Assembly (NCBI GenBank): GCA_021647765.1
Contig: JAKIUD010000034.1
Span: 1-33,729, forward strand
Source: Desulfuromusa sp.
GTDB lineage: Bacteria > Desulfobacterota > Desulfuromonadia > Desulfuromonadales > Geopsychrobacteraceae
Direction: 5' to 3'
DNA length: 33,729 bases
Shown: positions 7,392-14,726 of the stretch, one piece after another
Position numbering within the stretch: the stretch's first letter is position 1
Layout: each line of letters opens with the position of its first letter
Notes under the pieces: model-generated
The model's input: the letters and a program-made list of their open reading frames with translations, nothing else
Databases searched by the model: none
What the model was told of the DNA's origin: nothing
Made by a program: the position numbers and the translations under genes

Positions 7392-8278
7392 TATTCACTC
7401 CTTTTTAATAATTGTTGACCCACCCAATACCGGGAAAATTGCAGAGCCGTTCGGCCGCAACGTTTACTTTTATCGTGTGACCACTTTAAGGCCGCAGCAA
7501 ATAATTCGTCATCCAAAACCGGGGCAAGTTGATGTTCAAGAGAATATTTTTTGACTAATTGACCGACCAGTTCAAAATATTGATCCTGGCTGAAAATATG
7601 AAAAGGAATCCACAAGCCAAAACGATCAGATAGTGAAGTCTTCTCCTCAACCCCCTCTCCAGCGTGGAGTTCATTGTTGACCATTTTGAAGCCGAGATTG
7701 TCGGTTTCATATTCGGGAAGGAGATGGCGTCGATTTGACGTGACATAAAAACGGACATTCTCTGGTGCGGCATACACCGCACCATCCAGGGCACTTTTCA
7801 ATACCTTATAGCTTGATTCTCCCGGCTCAAAAGAGAGATCATCGCAGAGAATTATAAAGCGATAGGGATCCCCTTTGATTGCAGCAAAGATATCGGCCAG
7901 ATTGACCAGATCATCCTTATCGACCTGAATAACCCGTAATCCTTTCCCGGCATAAGCATTCAACAGGGCTCGAACCAAAGTTGATTTTCCGGTGCCACGG
8001 GTTCCCCAGAGCAGGACATTATTTGAGGGGAACCCCTGTACAAACTGGCGGGTATTTTCGTCAAGAATCCGCTTCTGCTTATCGATCCCAAGCAGATCAC
8101 CCAGAGTTACCGGATCTAACTCATTGATCGCTTCCAGGTAGCCAGCAAAAGAATACCTACGCCAGTTAGCCGCCCAACTTTTGCTCCAATCGATCTTATC
8201 GACCGCCTTCGGCAGTAATTGTTCAACTGAAGCCAGCACCCTTTGCAATTGAGCTTTTAAATCTTCATCAGTAAACAT
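7391..8278 (-). CDS. DUF815 family AAA ATPase
   Basis: A 295-residue P-loop protein. The Walker A motif GTRGTGKST is at 92-100 and a Walker B-like segment FIILCDDLSF at 141-150; a sensor-like VRFYVTSNRRHLLPEY follows at about 176-191. This layout is that of DUF815 (DnaC/ClpX-like AAA) proteins, for which no firm role is known. It starts the run DUF815-msrA-permease, with a TAATG overlap to msrA. A 97-bp gap separates it from the DUF445 gene upstream. Confidence 0.88.
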   Translation of the reverse strand: MFTDEDLKAQLQRVLASVEQLLPKAVDKIDWSKSWAANWRRYSFAGYLEAINELDPVTLGDLLGIDKQKRILDENTRQFVQGFPSNNVLLWGTRGTGKSTLVRALLNAYAGKGLRVIQVDKDDLVNLADIFAAIKGDPYRFIILCDDLSFEPGESSYKVLKSALDGAVYAAPENVRFYVTSNRRHLLPEYETDNLGFKMVNNELHAGEGVEEKTSLSDRFGLWIPFHIFSQDQYFELVGQLVKKYSLEHQLAPVLDDELFAAALKWSHDKSKRCGRTALQFSRYWVGQQLLKRSE

Positions 8279-8375
8279 GAGAACGGTACCACCCTTATTG
8301 ATCTTTGAAATGTATCCGAGCCAACACTTACCCTTACTTTCTTATCACTAAAAAGAGAACCATGGAGAGTTCTAT

Positions 8376-9968
8376 TTACATGAGTTGGAAAGCCAGGATA
8401 TTAATAAATCCAATCAGAAAGCCAAGCAGAGCTCCGAACAGATTGATATATTTAAACTGTTCTTTCATCACCCCCATCAACAAATCTTCTACCTGTAGCA
8501 AATCGAGGCTGTTGACTTTTTCTTCAACCATCCGCCGGACATTGAGGGTCTCTACCAACCGGGGAGCCTCCTTCTTCAACATCTCTTCAATCAACTGACA
8601 GGTGCCACTTTCGATCTCCTGGCGGAGATCACCAGGCAACCGGGCAGACAACAAACCAAGGGGTTTATGGTAAATCCATTGGTTGCTTTGCTCAATAAAA
8701 ACAGTTTCAAATGCTGTCCGTGCTTGAGGAGAACGGATCAGTTCAAGGAGTTTATCAGCTAAGCATTCCCGACCAGAATCTAAACTGTTTTCCGGCAGTG
8801 CCCTCTTCAATAACTCCGCAAAGGGACGGTCTTTGAGACGATCAACGGCACTTTCTGTCAGGATGATGGCAGTATCGATAGTTTTTCGCGATTGGACGGT
8901 GGCAACAACCTGATCTTTTAAGAACTGGCGAACCCCTTCAATTTTTTCATAGGGCATTTTTTCAATATAACTGGCTAAGGAACGATCCAACAAGCTATCG
9001 GCTCGCTCGCGCAGTAACGTTGCCAACTGTTGCTGTGTCCTCTCCTCTTTCAACCAGTTCGCAATCTCATCCCCGGCTTTATCGAGAAAATCAGGAATTT
9101 TATCGTATATTTTATTCAGATCCATAAAGCCACTGAGCAATCCAGCCAACCCCCCGAGAGAATCGAGGAATGAATCGATGGCCTGCTTCCCTTTTTTCAC
9201 CAACCGGGCGCGAAATGTTGGGTCATAAAGCATCCCACCAAATTTTTCCGCCAAAGGGGGTAGTTCTTTTTCCAATTGTGTTAACAATAGTTCAATCAAG
9301 TCGGCAGGAAGAAGCTCACGAAGCGGTCGATCTGTTGACAAGACTTGGCTGGTTTTACGATCAACATAATCTCCAACCATTGCAGCAGTTCTAGATGACT
9401 GGAAAAAATCGCTGTATTTGTCATCCAGATGTTTCTGCGCGGCCTGGTAGCCCTCTGGCGTTAAAAAGCTGGCAAGATCCCGTGCCAGCAGCAGATCTGT
9501 TTGCTGTTTCAGGTAGTCACGAAATTTCTGATCAAATTGTTCGCTCTGGAGGTAATCAAAGATTAATCTGACGATTTTCGCCTGAAAAAGGCTGATTATC
9601 TCACGAAAGCGTGGACGAAAATGGTTTGGAACCAATGATTCCAGCGAACCAAGCTGTCGATCCAGGAAGGAAGCAAGCTTATCGGTTACGGTTAAACGCA
9701 GTTCTCGCTGGATCGAGTCCCTGGCAAAGGCCTGTCCAACATCATCAGCGGTCAGTAGATGTTCCCCGACCATTTCTCCCATTCTGATCGCTAGCTCTCC
9801 TCGTTTAGACGGAATAATTCCCGGGGTCAACGGTATCCGAAGTCCCAGAATCCGCCAGGCGCGTAATGGCCGAAATAACATGCGGATAGCAATGTAATTG
9901 GTCACGTAACCGATCACTCCACCAAGGAGCGGTGGGATAAGATATGGGAGATATTGTTGATAATTCAT
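8376..9968 (-). CDS. DUF445 family membrane protein
   Basis: A 530-residue protein with one membrane segment at each end: LPYLIPPLLGGVIGYVTNYI near residues 8-27, and LFGALLGFLIGFINILAFQL near the C-terminus. Between them lies a long, charged, helical region. The sequence after the first segment (MLFRPLRAW, LTPGIIPSKRGELA) is the conserved core of DUF445, which is repeated once more in degenerate form in the family (Bacillus YheB type). Both ends anchored in the membrane would place the central part on one face. Role unknown; the gene stands between two larger gaps and may be its own transcript. Confidence 0.85.
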   Translation of the reverse strand: MNYQQYLPYLIPPLLGGVIGYVTNYIAIRMLFRPLRAWRILGLRIPLTPGIIPSKRGELAIRMGEMVGEHLLTADDVGQAFARDSIQRELRLTVTDKLASFLDRQLGSLESLVPNHFRPRFREIISLFQAKIVRLIFDYLQSEQFDQKFRDYLKQQTDLLLARDLASFLTPEGYQAAQKHLDDKYSDFFQSSRTAAMVGDYVDRKTSQVLSTDRPLRELLPADLIELLLTQLEKELPPLAEKFGGMLYDPTFRARLVKKGKQAIDSFLDSLGGLAGLLSGFMDLNKIYDKIPDFLDKAGDEIANWLKEERTQQQLATLLRERADSLLDRSLASYIEKMPYEKIEGVRQFLKDQVVATVQSRKTIDTAIILTESAVDRLKDRPFAELLKRALPENSLDSGRECLADKLLELIRSPQARTAFETVFIEQSNQWIYHKPLGLLSARLPGDLRQEIESGTCQLIEEMLKKEAPRLVETLNVRRMVEEKVNSLDLLQVEDLLMGVMKEQFKYINLFGALLGFLIGFINILAFQLM

Positions 9969-10005
9969 TATGACGATTATACCTTATTTTCTACCAAATC
10001 ATTTT

Positions 10006-10218
10006 AACGGAGAGACGGAGAGCGGCAGAGAAACACATCAAGTTCATACAAGCAATTTGCAACCAAGACCCAAGGTCGCCAAGAGAACCACAGTCAAAAA
10101 CGCTTTTTAGATTTTAAAAAAAGAAGTTTTTGCTTTTCTTGGTGCTCTTAGCGCCTTAGTGGCTATTTTGGGTTTCTGGTTTTTCTCCGCAAACTATCCA
10201 ACTTCGCGTCTCTCCGTT
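10006..10218. repeat. Long imperfect palindrome between DUF445 and nucleotidyltransferase genes
   Basis: The outer ends are an exact 12-bp inverted repeat: AACGGAGAGACG (10006-10017) and CGTCTCTCCGTT (10207-10218). Inside, 10060-10095 (CCAAGACCCAAGGTCGCCAA) and 10130-10180 (with CTTGGTGCTCTTAGCGCC and TTTTGGGTTTCTGG) are loosely complementary around an A/T-rich centre near 10110-10130. No coding frame is apparent. The element resembles the intergenic foldback repeats with CCAAGG/CTTGGTG-type arms found in many deltaproteobacteria; mobility by a MITE-like mechanism is a guess. Confidence 0.6.
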
Positions 10219-10226
10219 GAAAAGTT

Positions 10227-11222
10227 TTACTGATCCATAACAATATGCGAATGGTCGCCGATATTCATCCGCCGTGGCGAGCCAATCAGGTTGACCGAAT
10301 CCCCGAGCAGAGAGTGGTCGAGGATCAAATGGCTGACAATATTATCGGTATTAATAATCGAGTCGCTGATGACACTGTTTTCAATGACACTCCCTGCGGC
10401 AATCGAAACATTCGGCCCGATAATCGAATTTCTAACCACCGCACCCTCTCCCACATGAACCGGTTCAAGGAGAATACTGTCCTGAACCTCGCCATGAACA
10501 TGGTGCCGCCCTTTGAGTAGATAGCGGTTGGTTTCAAGCAAGGTTTCCGGTTTGCCACAATCGAGCCAGGCATCAATCTCTGGTGCTTTAAATTTGTGTC
10601 CAGCGCCGATCATCCGCATAAAGACTGAAGGGAGGTAATATTCACCCTTCACGGTTTCCCCGGCGGCAATGGTTGCTTCGATAGCACCAATAAACCCGGC
10701 ACCATCTTTCAGATAGTACAGGCCAACCTGAGCCAACCGCGAAATCGGAGTATCAGGTTTTTCCACCATATCGACAATGGTGTCACCCTCAAGAACATTA
10801 ACGCCAAAGCGTTGGTAGTCTTTAACCTCTTTTGAATAAATCAAGCCATCAGCATTGCTGCAAAGATTTGGAATAGCGGACAAGTCCGTAACAAAAATCG
10901 TATCGTTAAACACCACCAGCAGATCGTCACCCGTCAGTACCGATGGTGCTGCCAGAGCCACAGCGTGAGCAGGACCAAGGCGCTCCTTCTGCACGTAATA
11001 ACTGCATTTCAATTCGGGGAATTTTTGCGCCATAAAATCAGCAATCTGCTGACCATTCTCATCGATGATGAAAATATATTCTTCTATGTCGATACTCTGT
11101 AACCGCCCAATGATATGCTCAAGAACCGTTTTACCAGCAACGCTGACCAGTGATTTAGCTTTTGTGTGGGTGTGGGGGCGCAGGCGGGTTCCCTTTCCTG
11201 CGACTGGCAAAATGACTTTCAT
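10227..11222 (-). CDS. Sugar-phosphate nucleotidylyltransferase with left-handed beta-helix
   Basis: A 331-residue enzyme that would join a sugar-1-phosphate to NTP to make an NDP-sugar for envelope polysaccharides. The NTP-transferase signature PVAGKGTRLRPHTHTKAKSL spans residues 5-24, and DTIFVTD near 106 is the metal-binding region. After about residue 245 a hexapeptide-repeat helix is visible (VRNSIIGPNVSIAAGSVIEN and following). The layout is like RfbA/GlmU-type and archaeal GlcNAc-1-P/Glc-1-P transferases; the substrate is not determinable. It is 26 bp after the Gx transporter gene in the same direction. Confidence 0.88.
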   Translation of the reverse strand: MKVILPVAGKGTRLRPHTHTKAKSLVSVAGKTVLEHIIGRLQSIDIEEYIFIIDENGQQIADFMAQKFPELKCSYYVQKERLGPAHAVALAAPSVLTGDDLLVVFNDTIFVTDLSAIPNLCSNADGLIYSKEVKDYQRFGVNVLEGDTIVDMVEKPDTPISRLAQVGLYYLKDGAGFIGAIEATIAAGETVKGEYYLPSVFMRMIGAGHKFKAPEIDAWLDCGKPETLLETNRYLLKGRHHVHGEVQDSILLEPVHVGEGAVVRNSIIGPNVSIAAGSVIENSVISDSIINTDNIVSHLILDHSLLGDSVNLIGSPRRMNIGDHSHIVMDQ

Positions 11223-11248
11223 CTTCCCTCCTTAAATAATTAATCGGT

Positions 11249-11842
11249 TTATCTTTCTAAATGTGCCACATTATTCGATACATCCTGCTTTTTCTTCAGT
11301 CCAGTAAAGGCAGGATGTTTATACAGAGATGCAAGCAAATAATCGGCTGCAAGCCCATTAACAATACCACTTATCAGGGCAAAGAGCAGAAAGAATGGTA
11401 ATAACATCCAGATTGAAGGGTGACGGATTACCACCAGCCAGGCAATCAGCAACTGTCCTGTTACGTGCCCTATCGCACCAAGAACCGAGACCCCGACGGG
11501 ACCAATTTTATTTTGCCAGAGTTTATAGCCAACACTCATCAACGTATTGGCGGCAAGGCCACCCCCTAAAGATAATAAAAATCCGGGGGAAAACAAACTC
11601 CCAAGGAGCAAACTACCGATAAGAATACGTGCGATGCTCACAACCCAGAGAGCCTGGATGCCATAGCTGAACAAAGCAGTCAAGGCAAGAATATTTGCCA
11701 ACCCGATCCGAAACCAGGGCAACGGATTCGGCAATAAGACTTCAACTGTATGTAAAGCAACTGCCAGGGCAACAAACAGTGCCAGAAAAACCCTGCGTCT
11801 GACTTGTTCCAACTCCAGAGAATCAACGGCTGATGAAGTCAT
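11249..11842 (-). CDS. Gx transporter family protein (Hpre_diP_synt_I domain)
   Basis: About 197 residues with five to six membrane segments and the conserved PLPWFRIGLANI motif followed by GGLAANTLMS and GAIGHVTGQL; this is the Gx/heptaprenyl diphosphate synthase component I family (PF07456), an ECF-S-like membrane protein. The ATG at 11842 is chosen because GGAGGATACGGAGT lies directly before it. An upstream start at 11878 would put 12 further residues inside the previous gene. It overlaps the NusG domain II gene by 20 bp, a conserved pairing. Substrate unknown; linkage to quinone/isoprenoid or flavin metabolism is a family-level suggestion only. Confidence 0.85.
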   Translation of the reverse strand: MTSSAVDSLELEQVRRRVFLALFVALAVALHTVEVLLPNPLPWFRIGLANILALTALFSYGIQALWVVSIARILIGSLLLGSLFSPGFLLSLGGGLAANTLMSVGYKLWQNKIGPVGVSVLGAIGHVTGQLLIAWLVVIRHPSIWMLLPFFLLFALISGIVNGLAADYLLASLYKHPAFTGLKKKQDVSNNVAHLER

Positions 11843-12221
11843 ACTCCGTATCCTCCCCTTTTTCGTTCCCTTCAACACTAATCACCAGCTGATTAGGTAC
11901 GCAGGCCAGCAGATCCCCTGCGTGTCGTGCTTCACCCATATGGATACAAACTTTCTGCGGGCAAGGGGAACTGACAATCCGTGCCCCCCCATCTTTAATC
12001 TGCAAAACAGTTATTCCAAGAGGCCCATCCAATTCCACCCGTTGATCTTTATCCAAAGGGGCAACAAAAATTATTCGGTTATCTGAACTGACAACTACGC
12101 GAGCCCCGGCTTTTTGAGTTAACGGCAAAAGAAAAGAGAGGACAACCAGAACTGCCACAACAACCAGCAGTTTACGATCAAAAGGGGTCAACCGCCGCAC
12201 CCAACCAATAGCTTTCATCAA
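11823..12221 (-). CDS. NusG domain II-containing protein
   Basis: A 132-residue protein with one membrane anchor (about 18-36, LLVVVAVLVVLSFLLPL) and a small beta-rich domain outside. The conserved segment SSPCPQKVCIHMG (about 85-97) and the later LLACVPNQLVI are signature for the NusG_II family (PF07009), whose cysteine pattern could bind metal or form a disulfide. It is translationally coupled to the Gx transporter gene by overlap (11823-11842). The two families occur together in many anaerobes, often near FMN-binding or Rnf-type redox proteins. No role is established. Confidence 0.85.
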   Translation of the reverse strand: MMKAIGWVRRLTPFDRKLLVVVAVLVVLSFLLPLTQKAGARVVVSSDNRIIFVAPLDKDQRVELDGPLGITVLQIKDGGARIVSSPCPQKVCIHMGEARHAGDLLACVPNQLVISVEGNEKGEDTEYDFISR

Positions 12222-12312
12222 CCAACCATCATAAAGAGGTACTCAAAAAGAAAAATGTGTCCGCCAAAGTAGATTTGCGCCACCCATAGAACAGATAGAT
12301 AGCAGCAAAAAC

Positions 12313-12437
12313 GGGACTGTCCCCGCATGGGGGCTGTCCCAGGCTTTTGCGGCGCAAACCGCCACAGTTCTTCGTGGTTCGTAAACTTCGGGACCGTCCC
12401 GAGATTACTACAACATTGCTCTATTCAGGGCTGTCCC
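12313..12437. repeat. Cluster of four GGGAC-GTCCC palindromes downstream of rimO
   Basis: GGGACTGTCCC (12313-12323), GGGGCTGTCCC (12330-12340), GGGACCGTCCC (12390-12400) and GGGCTGTCCC (12428-12437) lie within 125 bp. The last is inside the final codons of rimO. GCGGCGCAAACCGCC (12350-12364) adds a further small hairpin. The group could act as a transcription or RNA-stability barrier between rimO and the NusG_II gene. Similar GGGGAC arms occur at 21663-21703 and 22423-22457. Confidence 0.65.
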
Positions 12438-13770
12438 GAATGATCTCACCAATCAGATCATACTCAGAGGAATCGGTGATTTTTAGCTGAACATATTCGC
12501 CAACATCGGCAACCCCGGAGGTAATCAAATACTGCCCATCAATATCGGGAGCCTGTCTGGCACTGCGCCCCTTCAGTAATAAATCGGTCTCTTCACTGAG
12601 TCCTTCAACCAGAACCTGCTCAGTTCGACCCACTAAGGCACGGTTTTTATTGAAAGAGACCCGAGCTTGAGCTTTCATCAGCTTATTCAAGCGGCTGGTT
12701 TTGGTTCGCGCTGGAACCTGTCCCGGCAGTTTTGCAGCGACAGTTCCCTCTTCACGAGAATAGCGGAAGACACCAACTCGCTCGAAATGACCTTCTTTGA
12801 CAAATTTGAGGAGGTTATCAAACTGTTCATGTGTCTCACCGGGGAAACCAACAATAAAAGAAGTTCGCAGGGTTAGATCAGGGATTCTGTCACGCAATCG
12901 TTGTACCAGGCCACGCGTTTGCTGTTCATCAAGGTGTCGATTCATCTCTGTCAACAACTGATCATCAATATGTTGCAGTGGCAAATCCAGATAATTACAA
13001 ATTTTCTCTTCCGTTGCGATCAGCTCAATCAACTCGTCAGAAACTCCATCTGGATAAGCATAAAGAAGGCGTATCCAGACGATCTTATCAATCCGGACCA
13101 GCTCTTTGAGCAACCTTTCCAGCGTTGCCCCATCGTTTCGGTCGGTACCATAATCGGTAATATCCTGAGCGATCAGAACAATCTCCGTTACTCCCTGGTT
13201 GGCCAGGTTGCGAGCCTCCTGCACGACTGAAGCGATACTGCGCGAACGTAATTTTCCGCGTAATTGCGGAATGATGCAGTAGGAACAATGATTCGAACAA
13301 CCTTCAGCTATTTTGACATAACTACTGTAGGTCGGAGACGAATTAACCCGGGGAGTTTCATGATCATAAAGATAATTGGGCTTGCCAATTTTCTGGACGG
13401 GAGCATCACTGTGCAGCTGTTGTTCAATCAGCTCTACAATTTGTGACCCTTCTGATGTACCAAGAAACAGGTCAACTTCCGGCAATTGTTCTTTTAGGAC
13501 ATCCTGGTACCGTTGTGGCAGACAACCGGCAACGACCAGCAGTTTACAATTGCCATTCTCTTTATAATCAGCCACCTCCAGAATCGTATCGATTGATTCC
13601 TCTTTCGCATCGTTAATAAAGGCGCAAGTGTTGACCACAATGATATCCGCCTGACTTTCATCAAGGATGATTTCATAACGATCCTGCGGCAAATGACCCA
13701 GCATCACCTCTGAATCAACCAGATTTTTAGGACAGCCAAGGCTGACCAGACTCACTTTTAGTTTATCCAC
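12421..13770 (-). CDS. rimO: Ribosomal protein S12 (Asp) methylthiotransferase RimO
   Basis: A 449-residue radical-SAM methylthiotransferase that modifies the conserved Asp of ribosomal protein S12. The UPF0004 domain supplies C13, C49 and C83 for one iron-sulfur cluster; the radical-SAM motif CSNHCSYC gives C158, C162 and C165 for the second; a TRAM domain occupies about residues 380-445. The opening KVSLVSLGCPKNLVDSE and the PQLRGKLRSR segment are RimO rather than MiaB. The yajQ gene ends 8 bp before the rimO start, so they are probably co-transcribed. The final codons contain a GGGCTGTCCC repeat, suggesting that a palindromic element replaced or extended the original C-terminus. Confidence 0.95.
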   Translation of the reverse strand: MDKLKVSLVSLGCPKNLVDSEVMLGHLPQDRYEIILDESQADIIVVNTCAFINDAKEESIDTILEVADYKENGNCKLLVVAGCLPQRYQDVLKEQLPEVDLFLGTSEGSQIVELIEQQLHSDAPVQKIGKPNYLYDHETPRVNSSPTYSSYVKIAEGCSNHCSYCIIPQLRGKLRSRSIASVVQEARNLANQGVTEIVLIAQDITDYGTDRNDGATLERLLKELVRIDKIVWIRLLYAYPDGVSDELIELIATEEKICNYLDLPLQHIDDQLLTEMNRHLDEQQTRGLVQRLRDRIPDLTLRTSFIVGFPGETHEQFDNLLKFVKEGHFERVGVFRYSREEGTVAAKLPGQVPARTKTSRLNKLMKAQARVSFNKNRALVGRTEQVLVEGLSEETDLLLKGRSARQAPDIDGQYLITSGVADVGEYVQLKITDSSEYDLIGEIIRDSPE

Positions 13771-13778
13771 GCGACTTC

Positions 13779-14264
13779 CTACGGTCTCATATTTTCAAAC
13801 TGTAATTCAATCTCCAGATCTTTCCCTTTCAACATCTGCATCACCTCTTGCAGATCGTCGATCTTTTTACCAGTAACCCGCACTTGATCCTCCATGATCT
13901 GTGCTTGAATTTTCAGCTTGGTTGCCTTGATCAGCTTAACAATCTCTTTCGCTTTTTCTTTATCTATCCCCTGGATAATCGTAGCTCTAACCCGCACCGC
14001 ACCAGCAGATGCTGCTTCTTCCTTACCGTAATTGAAACACTTTGGAGAAACCTTGCGGCGTACCAGTTTAGCAATCAGAATATCCTTAATTGCCTGCAGT
14101 TTATAATCATCTGCCGCCAGAATCCGTAAACTGTCATTTTCTAATTCCAGTTCGTTGGTTGTTCCTTTAAAGTCGTAGCGCTGAGATATTTCTTTTACCG
14201 CCTGATTGACAGCATTATCAACTTCCTGAAGATCAACCTTTGAAACAATATCAAAACTCGGCAT
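13779..14264 (-). CDS. yajQ: YajQ family nucleotide/c-di-GMP-binding protein
   Basis: About 161 residues, the normal length of YajQ. The protein begins MPSFDIVSKVDLQEVDNAVN and ends LQFENMRP as in the family; the two ferredoxin-like halves are visible, with QRYDFKG near residue 29. Some homologues bind cyclic di-GMP and act with transcription factors; others are described as nucleic-acid binding. ATG at 14264 is chosen over 14285 because GAGAGGATGATT precedes it and the family starts here. rimO follows 8 bp downstream. A minus-strand terminator (14337-14368) separates it from the oxidoreductase unit upstream. Confidence 0.93.
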   Translation of the reverse strand: MPSFDIVSKVDLQEVDNAVNQAVKEISQRYDFKGTTNELELENDSLRILAADDYKLQAIKDILIAKLVRRKVSPKCFNYGKEEAASAGAVRVRATIIQGIDKEKAKEIVKLIKATKLKIQAQIMEDQVRVTGKKIDDLQEVMQMLKGKDLEIELQFENMRP

Positions 14265-14332
14265 AATCATCCTCTCTATCAACATGTATGGTTAAAAATA
14301 GAATAAAACCCTAAGAAACGAAGACTTATAAC

Positions 14333-14368
14333 ATAAAACCGTTCCACTATAAAAGTAGCGGAACGGTT
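14333..14368 (-). terminator. Rho-independent terminator of the oxidoreductase/rhodanese unit
   Basis: AACCGTTCC (14337-14345) pairs with GGAACGGTT (14360-14368), and the stem extends inward by CTA/TAG. On the minus strand the stem is followed by TTTTATGTT. It lies after the rhodanese remnant and before yajQ, so it would end the upstream minus-strand transcript. Confidence 0.7.
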
Positions 14369-14542
14369 CTATACAAAACTTATCAGGGATAACGTAAATC
14401 GGGGCTGATTCTTGACCAAAACAGCCAACTCTGACAATAGATTGCGTCTTCTCTGTGGGAATAAAAACCTTGCTATCAAGATAGATGGCCTGGAAGTGTT
14501 CGATCAAAGTCGGGTGTGAAGGCAGTTTCCTAGTCCCTTATA

Positions 14543-14656
14543 TCATTTATCCAAAACCTCCAAAGGCAAATCAGGATCGGCTGCCCATTCGATGGTTGAT
14601 CCGTCATACATTTTCGCAGCTTTATTTAATACAAGCAATAAACTTAGCTGTTTCAT
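14543..14656 (-). pseudogene. Internally deleted rhodanese (sulfurtransferase) gene
   Basis: A 37-codon frame with an intact start region (CAGGAGTTACCAATG) and stop. The first nine residues, MKQLSLLLV, look like the start of a signal peptide. They run straight into KMYDGSTIEWAADPDLPLEV, the C-terminal end of periplasmic rhodanese-like proteins (YDGS, EW and ADP-LP are characteristic). The catalytic cysteine loop and everything between are absent, so an in-frame internal deletion joined the two ends. The gene follows the TVP38-oxidoreductase fusion by 70 bp, where related bacteria often have a rhodanese gene. A short peptide might still be made. The homology call rests on about 20 residues. 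Confidence 0.6.
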
Positions 14657-14726
14657 TGGTAACTCCTGTGAAAATAGGTTTGAAAAATGCTGATTCTGTT
14701 GCTGTGGATTTATATCCTGATGCAGA

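Noticed and set aside
12313..12437. CRISPR array
   Set aside because: Units are 10-11-bp palindromes with irregular spacing, not 25-40-bp repeats with even spacers.
14292..14507. 71-codon minus-strand frame upstream of yajQ
   Set aside because: It spans the terminator hairpin at 14337-14368 and shows no family features.
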